Positions 48,165-59,465 of a stretch of 64,000 nt of DNA are shown piece by piece. This DNA comes from Henricia sp. BOLD:AAB3569 (lineage: Eukaryota > Echinodermata > Asteroidea > Spinulosida > Echinasteridae): positions 1,984,001 through 2,048,000 of the forward strand of contig JBBELK010000096.1 of assembly GCA_037783545.1 (NCBI GenBank), in the 5' to 3' direction. Made by a program: the position numbers and the translations under genes. Each line of letters starts with the position of its first letter. The first letter of the stretch is position 1. Under the pieces are notes generated by a model, which saw only the letters and a program-made list of their open reading frames with translations, made no database searches and had not been told where the DNA came from.

Positions 48165-49730
48165 ACGCTATGCATGGCGTGTGGAACGTTGCAATATTCA
48201 ATAATGCACAAATATACATGTATGTGCGATGTTAGATATATATGTGCGATGTTAGTGCGATGTTGAATATATATGTGCGATGTTTGATATATGCGATGTT
48301 TTTTTCATATGTATGCGATGTTGAAAATATATGTGCAATAATTTGACATACATATGCAATGTTTTTTCTTATGTATGCGATGTTAAAAATATATGTGCAA
48401 TAGTTTGACATATACATGTATATGCAATGTTTTTTTCATGTATGCGATGTTAAAAATATATGTGCAATAATTTGACATATATGCAATGTTCAAAATATAT
48501 GTGCGATATTTCGACATATATGTGGGATATTTCAATGTGTGGGGTCGCGGTGTTCGTGATATGTGGGTATGATCTTTCATAGATTGGTTCCCGATCCCTA
48601 TAGATTGGTTCGCTTATTGCGAAAGTGTGGAATATGTGGACGGGAACCAGTCTATTATCCTGTGTGGAATATGTGGACGGGAACCAGTCTAGATATTTCA
48701 ATGTACATGCTAGACTAGTTCCCGGTCCACATATTCCACATACAACGACTGAATAATTCAGTCTAGTCAAAACATTTTTGGTCCGAGTACCAGACTAGGT
48801 AGCACCCAGCTATTAATCACGTGATGTGTATCACTTGATGAGAGACACGTGCGCGATGATAACCGTTTCTCCTTTGTTTATTCAGAGACGTAAAGAGAAA
48901 CATTCATTTCTACGTCTCTGAATAAACCGTACCACACCATAGGCTAGGCGACGGATGAAGGTCAGAAATAAAGGTTATGGGGCCTGCATGGGTTTTGGAA
49001 AATAGCTCCCAAAAATAATATCGACGAGGAAAAAAATTCAATGCAATCCCCAGTTTGGATGTGGAAGCTTTATGAAATTGCTCATGGTAGCCACAGACCT
49101 TTGTGGATGTGGAAGCAAAAAGGTTATTATTGTGCAAAACATCGGTCTTTTTCCAGCAATAGATATGGATTGAGAACGCGAAATTTCAGAATGGTCATGA
49201 GAAAAATATGAAAAATTATATAGTACCGGTATCAACATTTCAACCCCTATTGGAAAAAATGGGGGGTGGGCATGGTGGGGTGGGGGAGGGGGGTGATCTG
49301 CTTAAAAATGTGATCTGGACACGCTCCTTTAAATGAGCGCCAGATCACATTTTTGAGCCACCCATTTTTCCCATGGAAATTGAGATTTCGATATCTTATT
49401 GTCTGTCAAATTTTTCTCGTTACCATAAAGAAATTTCACGTTCTCAATCTGTATATATTTTAAGGATATATCGCCGGAAATAGACCGATGTTTTGCAAAA
49501 TAATTTATCTGCATGGTTCCATAGAACAGTGCAGTAATTCACCTTTTTGCTTCCACATCCAAACTGGGGATTGCATTAAAAACAATTCCCCGTCGATATT
49601 ATTTTTGGGAGGTATTGTTTGTTAAAACAAACAAACAAAATCCTTTTTTTACTGAAAACGCTCCTTTAACGGCGAGTCACCCTTGCGTAGCCTATGGTGT
49701 GGTATGGTTTATTCAATTATGTCACGCCTA
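48165..49730. repeat. Composite fold-back element, family FB2 (left copy, truncated)
   Basis: Starts with ATGGCGTGTGGAACGTTGCA, the same end as at 54543 and, inverted, at 58410-58425. It continues through ATGTGCGATGTT microsatellite (48215-48530), two GGGAACCAGTCTAG modules, and a large inner palindrome 48919-49716. That palindrome has ends TGAATAAACCGTACCACACC / GGTGTGGTATGGTTTATTCA and mirrored CCCAGTTTGGATGTGGAAG arms. The palindrome centre is G-rich (49258-49290). The right part is missing compared with the copy at 54541-58428. Confidence 0.75.
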
Positions 49731-49739
49731 AATGTTGTT

Positions 49740-50178
49740 GTTGTTGTTGGTATAATGGCACGTATGGCAATCCAAGTGCCCTAGTGTGCCACGAGCATAA
49801 ATTGCTTATCTGCAGTGGGGTACACGCAAATATATATACACTGTACGTATGATGAACGTTATCGGCCGGTACGGTGCACTGATGGTGGCAAAACTGAGCA
49901 TGCGCGTAAAGGGAAACGGACAGTGATGTCATCCAAAGTGGCTAAAAGAAAGAAAAAATACATTTGCATGGGTGTGAGGGTACCGGTAGGAGGAGCGCCG
50001 GTAATTTTCAGAACAACAGTGTCACGGGGGTCCCGCAAGGCCGGCCGTTTCCCAAGCAGGAGCACAAAGGCTCCCACCCGGTACTTTTTTCAGGACCGCA
50101 TACCTCCGGGTGACGAGGGGTAACACTGAAGCCCATCCAATCGCCAACGCAGACTGTTCCCCCATAATCCCTCTCCCA
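49740..50178. other. Unassigned stretch left of the I/Nimb LINE
   Basis: Begins with a short GTT microsatellite (about 49734-49748). No gene, RNA or defined transposon end is recognised. The sequence is GC-richer than its surroundings, with GCCGGCCG and GTACCGGTAGG motifs. Confidence 0.4.
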
Positions 50179-50215
50179 CGTGCAATATTAATAAATCAAG
50201 AGATCGCTTTTACAA

Positions 50216-51574
50216 TTATACATGTATATAAACATTACAATTTTTAATGTATTTAAGGATTTGATCACAATATTGTTTGTGCCCAAGCAAAATTTGGAGT
50301 GTCATTTGTGCATTTGACAATCCAAGTGTCTTTTGGAGGGATTGTCGTTGCATGTCGAAATTCTTACATTTGGTCAATAAATGATCAACGTCTTCTATGG
50401 TGTTACAAGTTTCACACATCCCATTTGGGTGTTTACCGATGTAATAGAGAAAATTGTTCAGACCTTTGCAGACACCCAAGCGTAGTCTGTGCATAATTAC
50501 TTCTTGGGGGCGCTTTCGTCCCCAGTTAACAAAAGAAAAGGAAGGAACAAGTTTGTAGTGCTTTTCTTGGTCAAGTTTAGGGATGGTTTTACTCCAATTC
50601 TCAATAAGTTGTTTTTTAAACAGATGTTTGATTTCACCATCAGAGAAAGGAATATGGTGGTCAATATTAGGTTTCTGTGTCCCTAGTTTAGCGATAGTGT
50701 CGACCCTTTCATTTCCAGGAATTCCACAGTGACTGGGGATCCATTCAAAGAAAACGGTGTTCCCTTGGTGCTGAATATTAATGAGGGTATGTCGAATATC
50801 GCAAACCACTTTATTCGTGGGGAAAGGTTTGGAAATTTCCTGAATCGCACTGAGGCAGTCACTAAAAATACACGAATAAAGAGGTTTCGATGATTCGATC
50901 CATTCAACAGCCAAAAGAATAGCACAAAGTTCAGCCGTAAAAATGGATATACCATCATTAAGTCTAATGTTTCTGCTATATTTAAATTCTGGAATGTGAA
51001 TACCACAGCCAACAGTGTTAAGGGTGGGATTAAGTGATCCGTCTGTGTAGATGTGAAGATAATTTTTCCAAGTGGTATTTATTATTTCAGTGCTGATGTT
51101 TCCTTTGTCAGTTGGATCGTTTAGGGACGTAACACTAGAGAGAATTTTGGTGGATATGAAAGGTTCATAATAATGCCAGTAGGGGAAGGGGTTATTTAGG
51201 GGGAAGGTTGGCAATAAAATTGGGGAGGATCTAGCTTCGAATGGGGTTTTATGGCTGGTTTGGGCCCATTTCTTAGCAAAGTAATGTTTTTGCCAGTTAT
51301 CTTGATCTAGGTTAGAGTTGGGGTGATTTTGATGAGATTTGAGTTTGGAGCTATACATATTGACGAGAAATTGGCGTCGTAATTCAAGAGGAGGGTCGCC
51401 ACATTCAATACGGAGTTTAAGGAGTGGTACGTCTTGGATAGCTCCAGTACAAATCTTGAGGGCTTGGTATTGGATGCTATCAAGTTTTTGTTTAGCGGTA
51501 TTAGATGCAGAGTTAAAAGCTTCACATCCATATTCGATAACTGGTCTGATGATGGCTGTGTAAATTTGAAACAA
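50216..51574 (-). pseudogene. LINE ORF2 C-terminal part: RT thumb, RNase H, Cys-His tail
   Basis: An open stretch of 452 codons on the minus strand. It begins in the RT thumb (IYTAIIRPVIEYGCEAFNSA), passes the RNase H motifs (TDGS, ELCA, SDCLSAIQ, PSHCGIPGNERVD) and ends with HRLRLGVCKGLNNFLYYIG and the CCHC-like CETC...H...C motif. It is the best preserved part of the element. The upstream ORF2 parts are in other frames. Confidence 0.85.
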
Positions 51575-52228
51575 GGTCTTGCAATCAGCCCCCCAAGACG
51601 TACCACTGATACATCGAAGGAGGTTAAGTTTACGCTTACACTTTGTAACAATATTGTCAATGTGTTGTTTTCACGTGAGTTTGCCGTCAAAGATCACTCC
51701 CAGGAATTTTGTAGATTGGAGAACCTGGACTGGGTTATTTTGGAGAAGAGAAATTTTGGTCTGCCTTTTGTTTGAAAAAAGCACAGCAACGGTTTTAGGT
51801 GTGGATAATTTAAAGCCCCATTTTTTACACCAGGAGCTGACATCGTTAAGACTTTGTTGAATTTTCTTTTCTATGAATGGGATATTTCTGTTACTTTTCC
51901 AGATTGCAATATCGTCGGCATATTGCGAAATGTGGACAATAGGCAGATGGCAAGAGAGATCATTGACGGCAATATTAAAGAGAAGGGGGCTGATTACGCT
52001 ACCTTGGGGAACACCGTTTTCTTGAATTCTTTCTTTAGATAAGTTATTATTTATCCTTACTAATTTTCCGGTCATTCAGGAAATCATGAATCCAACGAGT
52101 CATTCGGCCATATATGCCCATAGCTTGAAGTTTTATAATTACACCTTTTCTCCAAAGCATGTCATATGCTTTCTCAATGTCAAGAAAGATGCCTAAAGTA
52201 CTTTCTTTATTGGCAAAAGCCTTATTAA

Positions 52229-52589
52229 AGGAGCATGACCAGAGTTTCTGGAAAATAGTTTTCGATGTAACTTACCAATATTATCAAGTAACTCCCATAC
52301 ACACCTCCCATGTCCCAAAAACCCGAAAACATTCGCGATTTCCAGTAAAAAATTGAACAAAACTATTGAGTCGGCTTTCAGTGGATAAACGTTGATACTG
52401 GAAAATTAGTTTACAAATAATCGGTGGATTTTCGACGATATCCTCATAAATATGCGGCCTATAAAGCGCGGGAGTTTCAGTTTCGTAATCAGAAAAAATA
52501 TAACGGATGTTATGATATACAAATCTCATGACCCATAAGGTAAGTCCCGGGGAGTTATGGGTAAAAAAAAGTGATCTGGTCACACTCCT
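52229..52589. mobile_element. TTAA MITE inside the LINE reverse transcriptase
   Basis: Inverted ends AGGAGCATGACCAGA (left) and, on the opposite strand, AGGAGTGTGACCAGA (right) with TTAA on both sides (52225-52228 and 52590-52593). 361 bp. Taking the MITE and one TTAA away gives a continuous LINE reading LESSINKAFANKES then TLGIFLDIEKAYD, the conserved RT motif, which confirms the exact insertion site. Ends resembling ACACGCTCCTTTAA are also seen at 49320, 56637 and 57048. Confidence 0.85.
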
Positions 52590-54787
52590 TTAATTGATGA
52601 CTCAAGATTGATAATATGATCTTTTGTGCTTCTTCCTTTTCTGAAGCCACTTTGGTATTGAGTGAGGAGGTTGTTTGTTTCCAAGTACCATGTGAGACGA
52701 GAATTAACAATCCGTTCCATAAGCTTGCAAATAGTAGACGTCAGGGCTATAGGCCGATATGACAAGGTGCTAGCAGGATCCTTCCCCGGTTTAAGGATGG
52801 GAACAAGTATGGCCTCTTTCCATTGTTTTGGACATTGAGATGTGTTCCAGATCATATTGAAAATGATTGAAAGTAGGAATTCACAAATTTTGGTTGGTAG
52901 ATGTTTAATGACAGTATTGCTTATCCCATCCTTGCCCGGGGAAGTACATTAAGTCAATGGCATGATTCAATTCCTGGATAGTGAAAGGGTCGTTTATGGC
53001 ACTGTTGTTGTCGCCATTAATAATAAGCTCATTTTCTGCTTTTGTTTTATTATTTTTGAACACACTCTCATAATTATCTGTGCTACTGACTTTAGCGAAG
53101 CTGTCAACAAGCGCGTCTGTTTTATCTAGGTCACTAATAGCATATACACCATTGTGTTTAATGACTGGGATGCTGTTTATGTTATTAGAATGCCCAATAC
53201 GTTTAATTTTATTCCATATTATTTTGGTATTAGTTTTGGTTTAAATTATTACAGAATTGTTCCCAGTCCAGTCTTTTAGCATTTTAAATTATTCTTCTAG
53301 CAATGGCAGATGCTCTTTTGTATGCCACCAGATCAGAGGGATGGCAAGTTTTCCTTAGTTTTTTCAGGGCATTTCGTTTGTCTTTAATTGCCTGTTCACA
53401 TTTCTCATCCCACCAGGATGTTGGGTTCTTACCATGGTTGGGAATAGTTTTAGGAATGGCGTAGGACATGGCTGAGTCAAGTTGCTGAATAAATTGATTA
53501 TATGTTTTATCGACATCGTTTAATTCATTTGGTTCAGTGATACATTTATTACAAGCACCTTGAAACTTGGTCCAGTCGGCCTTTTTGAGGGACCATTTAG
53601 GGGTGTGTTTAACAATATTTCTAAAAATAGGGTGATTGATTCCGATGACTATAGGACAATGGTAACTCCCCCATGTGTCGTTAAGAACTTTCCAGTTACA
53701 TTTTGCTGCCATGCTAGAAGAAGTTATACATGTAGTAAGGTCTATACAGGACAGAGAGCCATTCGAGGTATTAACTCGTGTACCTTCCCCAGAGTTAAAT
53801 ATAGACCATATTATTTTGGGTAATTACGTTTTCGATGATCTGTCCATTGTGGTCAAGCTTAGAACTGCCCCAAAGTTAGTTATGACCATTGAAGTCTCCG
53901 CAGATAATAAAAGGATTATCAATGTTTTCAAAACAATTATTGAAAGAGATAAACTCTAGGGAGGTACACGGATTATATACGTTAATTAGATTGATTTTGT
54001 TTTTATTTGCATCATAAAGTTCTCCTATTTGATATTCAATAGGCGAACTATGTCCCGATATGTATTTAAAAGCAGTACCATGTTTTACAATGAATGCACA
54101 TCCAACACCTTTTTCCGTATTATCCCTGTCTTGTCTATAAATATCATATCCAGGTAACTTGTATGTTTTGTCATTTTTTAGCCAAGTTTCCTGAATACAA
54201 ATAATATCAGGTTTAGCGGGAGTCCATGAATTAATAGCTTCTTTAAATTCTCTGTTATGAGCTACGAGGGATTGTGCATTCCATTGTATTAATAATAGAG
54301 CTACATGTACCATAGCCAGAACAATCATTTCGATTTACTTGATTTACCTTTGGATGATTGGTTAGCATTTTGGCTGGGATTGGTTGATGAGGAGGAGGAT
54401 TTTGTTTGGGATGGTTTTTGGCCAGCAGGTGATTCATTTCGGTTAGTGTTCACAGGGGACTTTGACGTCGTACTTCGTTTGCTATGTTTCTGTTTGGACG
54501 TTTGAGCCTCTTCTGAGTGGGTGATATGCTCCACCAGTCTAGTATGGCGTGTGAAACGTTACAATATTCGATAATGCACAAATATATGTGCGATGTTTGA
54601 CATGTGTGATGTTTGATATATATGTGCGATGTTTTTTCATATGTACACTGTATGCGATATTGAAAATATATGTGCAATAATTTGACATATATATGCAATG
54701 TTTTTTCATATGTATGGGATGTTAAAATATATGTGCAATAATTTGACATAAATATATGCGATGTTAAAAATATATGTGCGATATTTC

Positions 54788-55930
54788 ACCAGCCGGAACC
54801 TAGCACGAAATTCGGCTGGCAGGATTTTGTACAAATTGCTATTTTCACGGCTTCCGGAAATGATCGAAAGCTAGATGAAAAGTTAGGCATAGATGCTGCA
54901 GTCTGCACTTTTCAAATGATTTTGTACCATCGTAAAAAGGAAAAATTGCACAATTGTTTTCTTCTAATCTGTAAAGAATATCCTCAAGTTTATTTCATAA
55001 GCGCCCCGAAAGATTTGGTCAGGATAAACCTCAACCCAATTAAATTTATGATTCGCGAGGGGTGCCAATCGGCACCCCTTGCACACAGTTTTATAAAACC
55101 AGTTCGCTATTCATTGTACAGTGGGCTATGATTCGCGAGGGGTGCCAATCGGGGCTCCTTACATGCACACACTTGTAGTTTTTATAAACCAAGTTCGCTA
55201 TTTATTATACAGTTGGATATGATTCGCGAGGGTACGTGCCAGGGGTAAATTCGCCAGGGGTAATTTTTAAAACCCAGTTTCTAATTTACAACATATAAAT
55301 ATTGTAAAAAGCATTGTTTCTGGTATGATTTTCTGATAATTAAGATAATCTCCTTACAATCTAAGAACATGTGTCGTCTTAAGAAGAAAAACGTGTGAAT
55401 TTGACCCATTGTAATAGAAAATGAGAGTTTTAGAGCAAGAAGGAATTAAATAAAGACTATCACCCATCAGAAATAGAGATAATTGTCTTCGTTGTTGTGA
55501 TTTCTGTGTTTTGCGTTTTTGTTCGTTCATCTGCCATTTTAGAAAATATGTTAAAAGACAACCCCGCAATTACCCGTGCAAAAATGGTATATCATGGTTT
55601 CCAATAAAGACAAAATGTTTCCGATCGTGTAACATACACCGTGGAGAATTTGTGCCTATTTTTCGATCTATCATTTAAAAAATGTAATTGGGCTAAGGTT
55701 TTCCCCTGACCAAATCTTTCGGGGCGCTTATAAAATAAACTTGAGGATGTTCTCACTGATTAAAAGGAAAAAAAATGGGGAATTTTACCTTTAACGATGG
55801 TACAAAATCATTGAAAAAGCACGGCATATGTGTAAAATTGTGCCTAACTTTCCATCTAGCTTTCGAGCATTTCCGGAAGCCGTAAAAATAACAATATGTA
55901 CAGCCGTAGTTGGGGTCGCCTTTAATTAGA
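54788..55930. repeat. Fold-back family FB3 within FB2
   Basis: Left arm 54800-55050 (TTTTCACGGCTTCCGGAAAT, TGATTTTGTACCATCGT, CCTCAAGTTTATTTCATAAG, GAAAGATTTGGTCAGG) is mirrored by right arm 55675-55905. A second, centre-less copy lies at 58505-58930. The centre of this copy carries the tandem repeat at 55049-55290 and an AT-rich stretch with no gene. Confidence 0.75.
55049..55290 (+). repeat. ~85-bp tandem repeat with GGGGTGCC hairpins
   Basis: Two and a half units start ATGATTCGCGAGGGGTGCC (about 55049, 55129, 55219) and include TTATAAAACCAGTTCGCTAT. The first unit has the perfect inverted pair GGGGTGCC-aatc-GGCACCCC. Confidence 0.75.
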
Positions 55931-56191
55931 CTGGTTTCCGTCCCAATATATTACGTCTGGATACTTCGTAGGGAACGGGAACCAGTCTAGCCTTTAATGT
56001 GTGTGCAGTGTTCTAGACTGGTTCCCGTCCACATATTCCACACAGGAGACGTGATATGTGGGCATGATCTTTCAATATATGTGCGTAAACGGAATTGTGG
56101 GTGCTATTAATCACGTAATGTGTATCACGTGATGAGGAACACGTGCGCGATGATAACCGTTTCTCCTTTGTTTATTTAGGCATGACATAAT

Positions 56192-57142
56192 TGAATAAAC
56201 CATACCACACCATAGGCTACGCATGGCTACGCGACGGATGATGGTCAGAAATAAAGGTTCTGAGCCCGCAAGGATGACTCGCCGTTAAAGGAGGTTTTCA
56301 GTAAAAAATGGATTTTGTTTGTCTGTTTTAACTTAGCAATCATACATTACAGTACCTCCCAATAATAATATCGAAGTGGAATTTTTTTTAATGCAACCCC
56401 CAGTTTGGAAGTGGAAGTAAAAAGGTGAATTACTGCACTGATCTATGGAACCAGATAATTTTATGCAAAACATCGGTCTATTAAACTTCCGGCGATATCC
56501 TTAAAATATATACGGATTGAGAACGTGAAATTTCTTGATGGTAACGAGAAAAATTTGACAGACGATAGGATATCAAAATCTCAACTTCCATGGGAAAAAT
56601 GGGTGGCTCAAAATGTGATCTGGCGCTTCTTTAAAGGAGCGTGTCCAGATCACATTTTAGAGCAGATTCCCCCCACCCCCATCCCACCCCTCCCCCCCCC
56701 CCCCCCCCCCCCCATTTTTCCAATAGGGGTTGAAATGTTGATACCATATAATTTTTCATATTTTTCTCATGACCATTCAACAATTTCGCGTTCTCAATCC
56801 GTATATATTGCCGGAAAAAGACTGATATGTTTTGCACAATAATTTATCTGGTTCTTTAGAAAAGTGCAGTAATTAACCTTTTTGCTTCCACATCCACAAA
56901 CTCTGTGGCTACCATGAGCAATTTCATAAAGCTTCCACATCCAAACTGGGGATTTCATTGAATTTTTTTCCTCGTCGATAATATTTTTGGGAGCTATTTT
57001 CATTGCTAAGTTAAAACAGACAAACAAAACCCACTTTTTACTGAACACGCTCCTTTAACGGCGAGTCACCCTTGCAGGCCCCATAACCTTTATTTCTGAC
57101 CTTCATTCGTCGCGTAGCCTATGGTGTAGTACGGTTTATTCA
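56192..57142. repeat. Large palindrome with 22-base poly-C centre
   Basis: Ends TTGAATAAACCATACCACAC / GGTTTATTCA. Arms contain CTTCCACATCCAAACTGGGG and its complement, plus CGTTAAAGGAG / CTCCTTTAACG. The centre holds CCCCCACCCCCATCCC followed by a run of 22 C at 56692-56713. It is related to the palindrome at 48919-49716, whose centre is the G-rich complement. Confidence 0.8.
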
Positions 57143-57678
57143 GTGACGTAGGATAAATATTTCTCTTTCGTCTCTGAATAAACAAAGGAGAAACGGTTCT
57201 CATCGCGCACGTGTCTCTCATCACGTGATACACATCACGTGATTAATAGCTGGGTGCTACCTAACTACAGTCTGGTACCCGGACCAAAAATGTTTTGACT
57301 AGACTCAATTATTCAGTCGTTGTATGTGGAATATGTGGAGCGGGAACCAGTCTAGGTGCTACCCACAATTCCGTTTATAGACTGGTTCCCGTCAACATAT
57401 TCCACACTTTCGCAATAAGCGAACCAATCTATAGGGATCGGAAACCAATCTATGAAAGATCATGCCCACATATCACGAACACCGCGACCCCACACATTGA
57501 AATGTCCCACATATATGTCGAAATATCGCACATATATTTTTAACATTGCATATATGTCAAATTATTGCACATATATTTTTAACATCGCATACATGTGAAA
57601 AAACATTGCATATATATGTCAAATTATTGCACATATATTTTCAACATCGCATACATATGAAAAAACATTGCATATATA

Positions 57679-57899
57679 CTGTAAAAGCTGAAATTTTCGC
57701 GGTGGTTTTATTTTCGCGCATTTCGCGCAACAGATAGATCCCTCGAAAATAACAACCCGCGAAAATATTGTTTGCAACAATTGTGGCGATCCCTGTTAAG
57801 GTGACATAATTTCCATCCGCGAAAATAACAACTCGCAAAAATTTCAGTGATGTTGAAATGCGCGAAAATATCTGTACGCGAAAATATTGGCTTTTACAG
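57679..57899. mobile_element. Tc1/mariner-type MITE
   Basis: Inverted termini CTGTAAAAGCTGAAATTTTC and, on the right, GAAAATATTGGCTTTTACAG, flanked by TA (57677-57678, 57900-57901). 221 bp, rich in CGCGAAAAT motifs, no coding capacity. Confidence 0.75.
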
Positions 57900-58010
57900 T
57901 ATGTCAAATTATTGCACATATATTTTCAACATCGCATACATGTATATGAAAAAACATCGCACATATATATTTAACATCGCACATATGTATATATTTAACA
58001 ACTTACTCTT

Positions 58011-58329
58011 TCGCGTTTAGGTCGACCGGTTATGGGTAAAAACGGCGTATTAGGTTGACCGACCGCATTAGGGCGACCGATAGCCGGTCGTCCTAACGCC
58101 AAGTGCTTCAAAAACCATCTTTATTAGGTCAAAAACCATTTTTATTAGGTTCTTAACCATTTTTATTAGGTCACAAACCATTTTTGTCTAGGTCGCAAAA
58201 CTTTTTTGTCAGAGAATTAGGTCGAGAAAATGGGTGTCAATTCATGAGTTTCTTTCCGACAATTTTGTGGTTTTAGTGGTCTCTGTCTGTCTGTAAGCAC
58301 TCTACCCAAAACGGTCGTCCTAATACGGG
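58011..58329. mobile_element. MITE of CGTATTAGGRCGACCG family, copy 1
   Basis: The left end (worn, TCGCGTTTAGGTCGACCGG) and right end CGGTCGTCCTAATACGGG mirror each other. Inside, AACCATTTTTATTAGGT recurs about four times with a period of about 21 bp. Copy 2 is at 58991-59301. Confidence 0.7.
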
Positions 58330-58439
58330 AAAAATAGTTATCAAACATCGCACATATATATATCAAACATCGCACATATATTTGTGCATTATCGAATATT
58401 GCAACGTTTCACACGCCATAGTCTAGAACACCGCACACA

Positions 58440-58950
58440 TATTAAAGACTAGACTGGTTCCCGTTCCGTACGAGGTATCCAGACATAATATATTGGGACG
58501 GAAACCAGTCTAATTAAAGGCGACCCCAACTACCGGTATGGCTGTACATATTGTTATTTTTACGGCTTCCGGAAATGCTCGAAAGCTAGATGGAAAGTTA
58601 GGCACAGTTTTACACACATATGCCGCGCTTTTTCAATGATTTTGTACCATCGTTAAAGGGAAAAATTCCCAATTTGTTTGCCTTTTAATCAGTGAGAACA
58701 TCCTCAAGTTTATTTTATAAGCGCCCGAAAGATTTGGTCAGGGGAAAACCTCAGCCCAATTACATTTTTTAAATTGTGCAATTTTTCCTTTTTACGATGG
58801 TACAAAATCATTTGAAAAGCGCAGCATCTATGCCTAACTTTTCATCTAGCTTTCGATCATTTCCGGAAGCCGTGAAAATAGCAATTTGTACAAAATCCTG
58901 CCAGCCGAAATTCCGGCCCGAATTTCGTGCTAGGTTGCGGCTGGTGAAAT
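58440..58950. repeat. FB3 fold-back, second copy
   Basis: Begins with an AGACTGGTTCCCG / CGGAAACCAGTCT inverted pair (58451-58513), then the arms of FB3 (TTTTTACGGCTTCCGGAAAT ... ATTTCCGGAAGCCGTGAAAA) meeting with almost no spacer near 58770. It ends in the CCAGCCG / CGGCTGG motifs and TGAAATATCGCACATATA. Confidence 0.7.
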
Positions 58951-58990
58951 ATCGCACATATATTTTTTACATCGCATACAAACTGCCTTT

Positions 58991-59301
58991 CCCGTATTAG
59001 GGCGACCGGTTATGGGTAAAAAAGGCGTATTAGGACGACCGACCGCATTAGGGCGACCGATAGCCGGTCGTCCTAACGCCAAGTGCTTCAAAAACCATCT
59101 TTATTAGGTCAAAAACCATCTTTATTAGGTTTCTCACCATTTTTATTAGGTTTGTAACCATTTTCGTCTAGGTTGAAAAACATTTTTATGAGAACTTTAA
59201 GTCGAAAAAATGGGTGTCAACGGCAGAGTTTCTTGCCGACAAATTTGCCGTTTTAGTGGTTCTCCAGAGCACTCTTCCCAAAACGGTCGTCCTAATACGG
59301 G
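58991..59301. mobile_element. MITE of CGTATTAGGRCGACCG family, copy 2
   Basis: Left CCCGTATTAGGGCGACCG and right CGGTCGTCCTAATACGGG are inverted copies differing at one base. 311 bp with the same inner AACCATTTTTATTAGGT tandem as copy 1. Both copies lie inside ATGTGCGATGTT-type arrays. Confidence 0.8.
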
Positions 59302-59465
59302 AAAAGTAGTTATTTAACATATGAAAAAACATTGCATACAGGTACCGTATATATGTCAAATTATTGCACATATATATATTTTTAACATCGCATAGTCATA
59401 TGAAAAAACATTGCAAACATATATCAAACAACGGACATATATGTCAAACATCGCACATATATGGA
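59302..59465. repeat. ACATCGCACATATAT microsatellite arm
   Basis: Variants of AACATCGCACATATATGTCA and AACATTGCATA recur. It is the same sequence type as at 48215-48530, 54575-54790, 57500-57675 and 57900-58000, where it forms the arms of FB2. Confidence 0.7.

Larger units (their letters stand above)
50180..54535 (-). mobile_element. I/Nimb-type LINE, 5'-truncated, decayed
   Basis: Minus strand. The end of ORF1 (serine/lysine-rich, 54534-54325) is followed by ORF2. The APE-type endonuclease shows LLIQWNAQSLVAHN, IICIQETWLK and FIICGDFNG (54328-53880), with its end GSYHCPI near 53660. The reverse transcriptase shows LSYRPIALTSTICKLMERI, QSGFRKGRSTKDHI, GVPQGSVISPLLFN and the active-site YADD (52855-51700). 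An RNase H domain shows IYTDGSLN, AELCAILLAVEW and WIPSHCGIPGNERVD (about 51050-50660). A terminal CETCNTIEDVDHLLTKC follows. RNase H after RT with this Cys-His tail is typical of the I superfamily (I, Nimb). ORF2 has several frameshifts, and a TTAA MITE interrupts the RT. Confidence 0.88.
54541..58428. repeat. Composite fold-back element FB2 (complete-looking copy)
   Basis: The left end TATGGCGTGTGAAACGTTAC and the right end (inverse at 58406-58425) are matching inverted termini, continued by AATATTCGATAATGCACAAA and ATATGTGCGATGTTT arrays. Inside are a second fold-back family (54788-55930), a large palindrome (56192-57142) and two younger MITEs (57679-57899, 58011-58329). About 3.9 kb, no transposase. 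Very long complementary arms suggest a Foldback-type element that has also taken other elements into its arms. Confidence 0.7.

Noticed and set aside
48232-48770. Readings such as MYMSNYCTYIFNIAYI repeated on the minus strand (also 54450-54749 and 57295-57737)
   Set aside because: They are translations of the ATGTGCGATGTT microsatellite arms of the fold-back elements.
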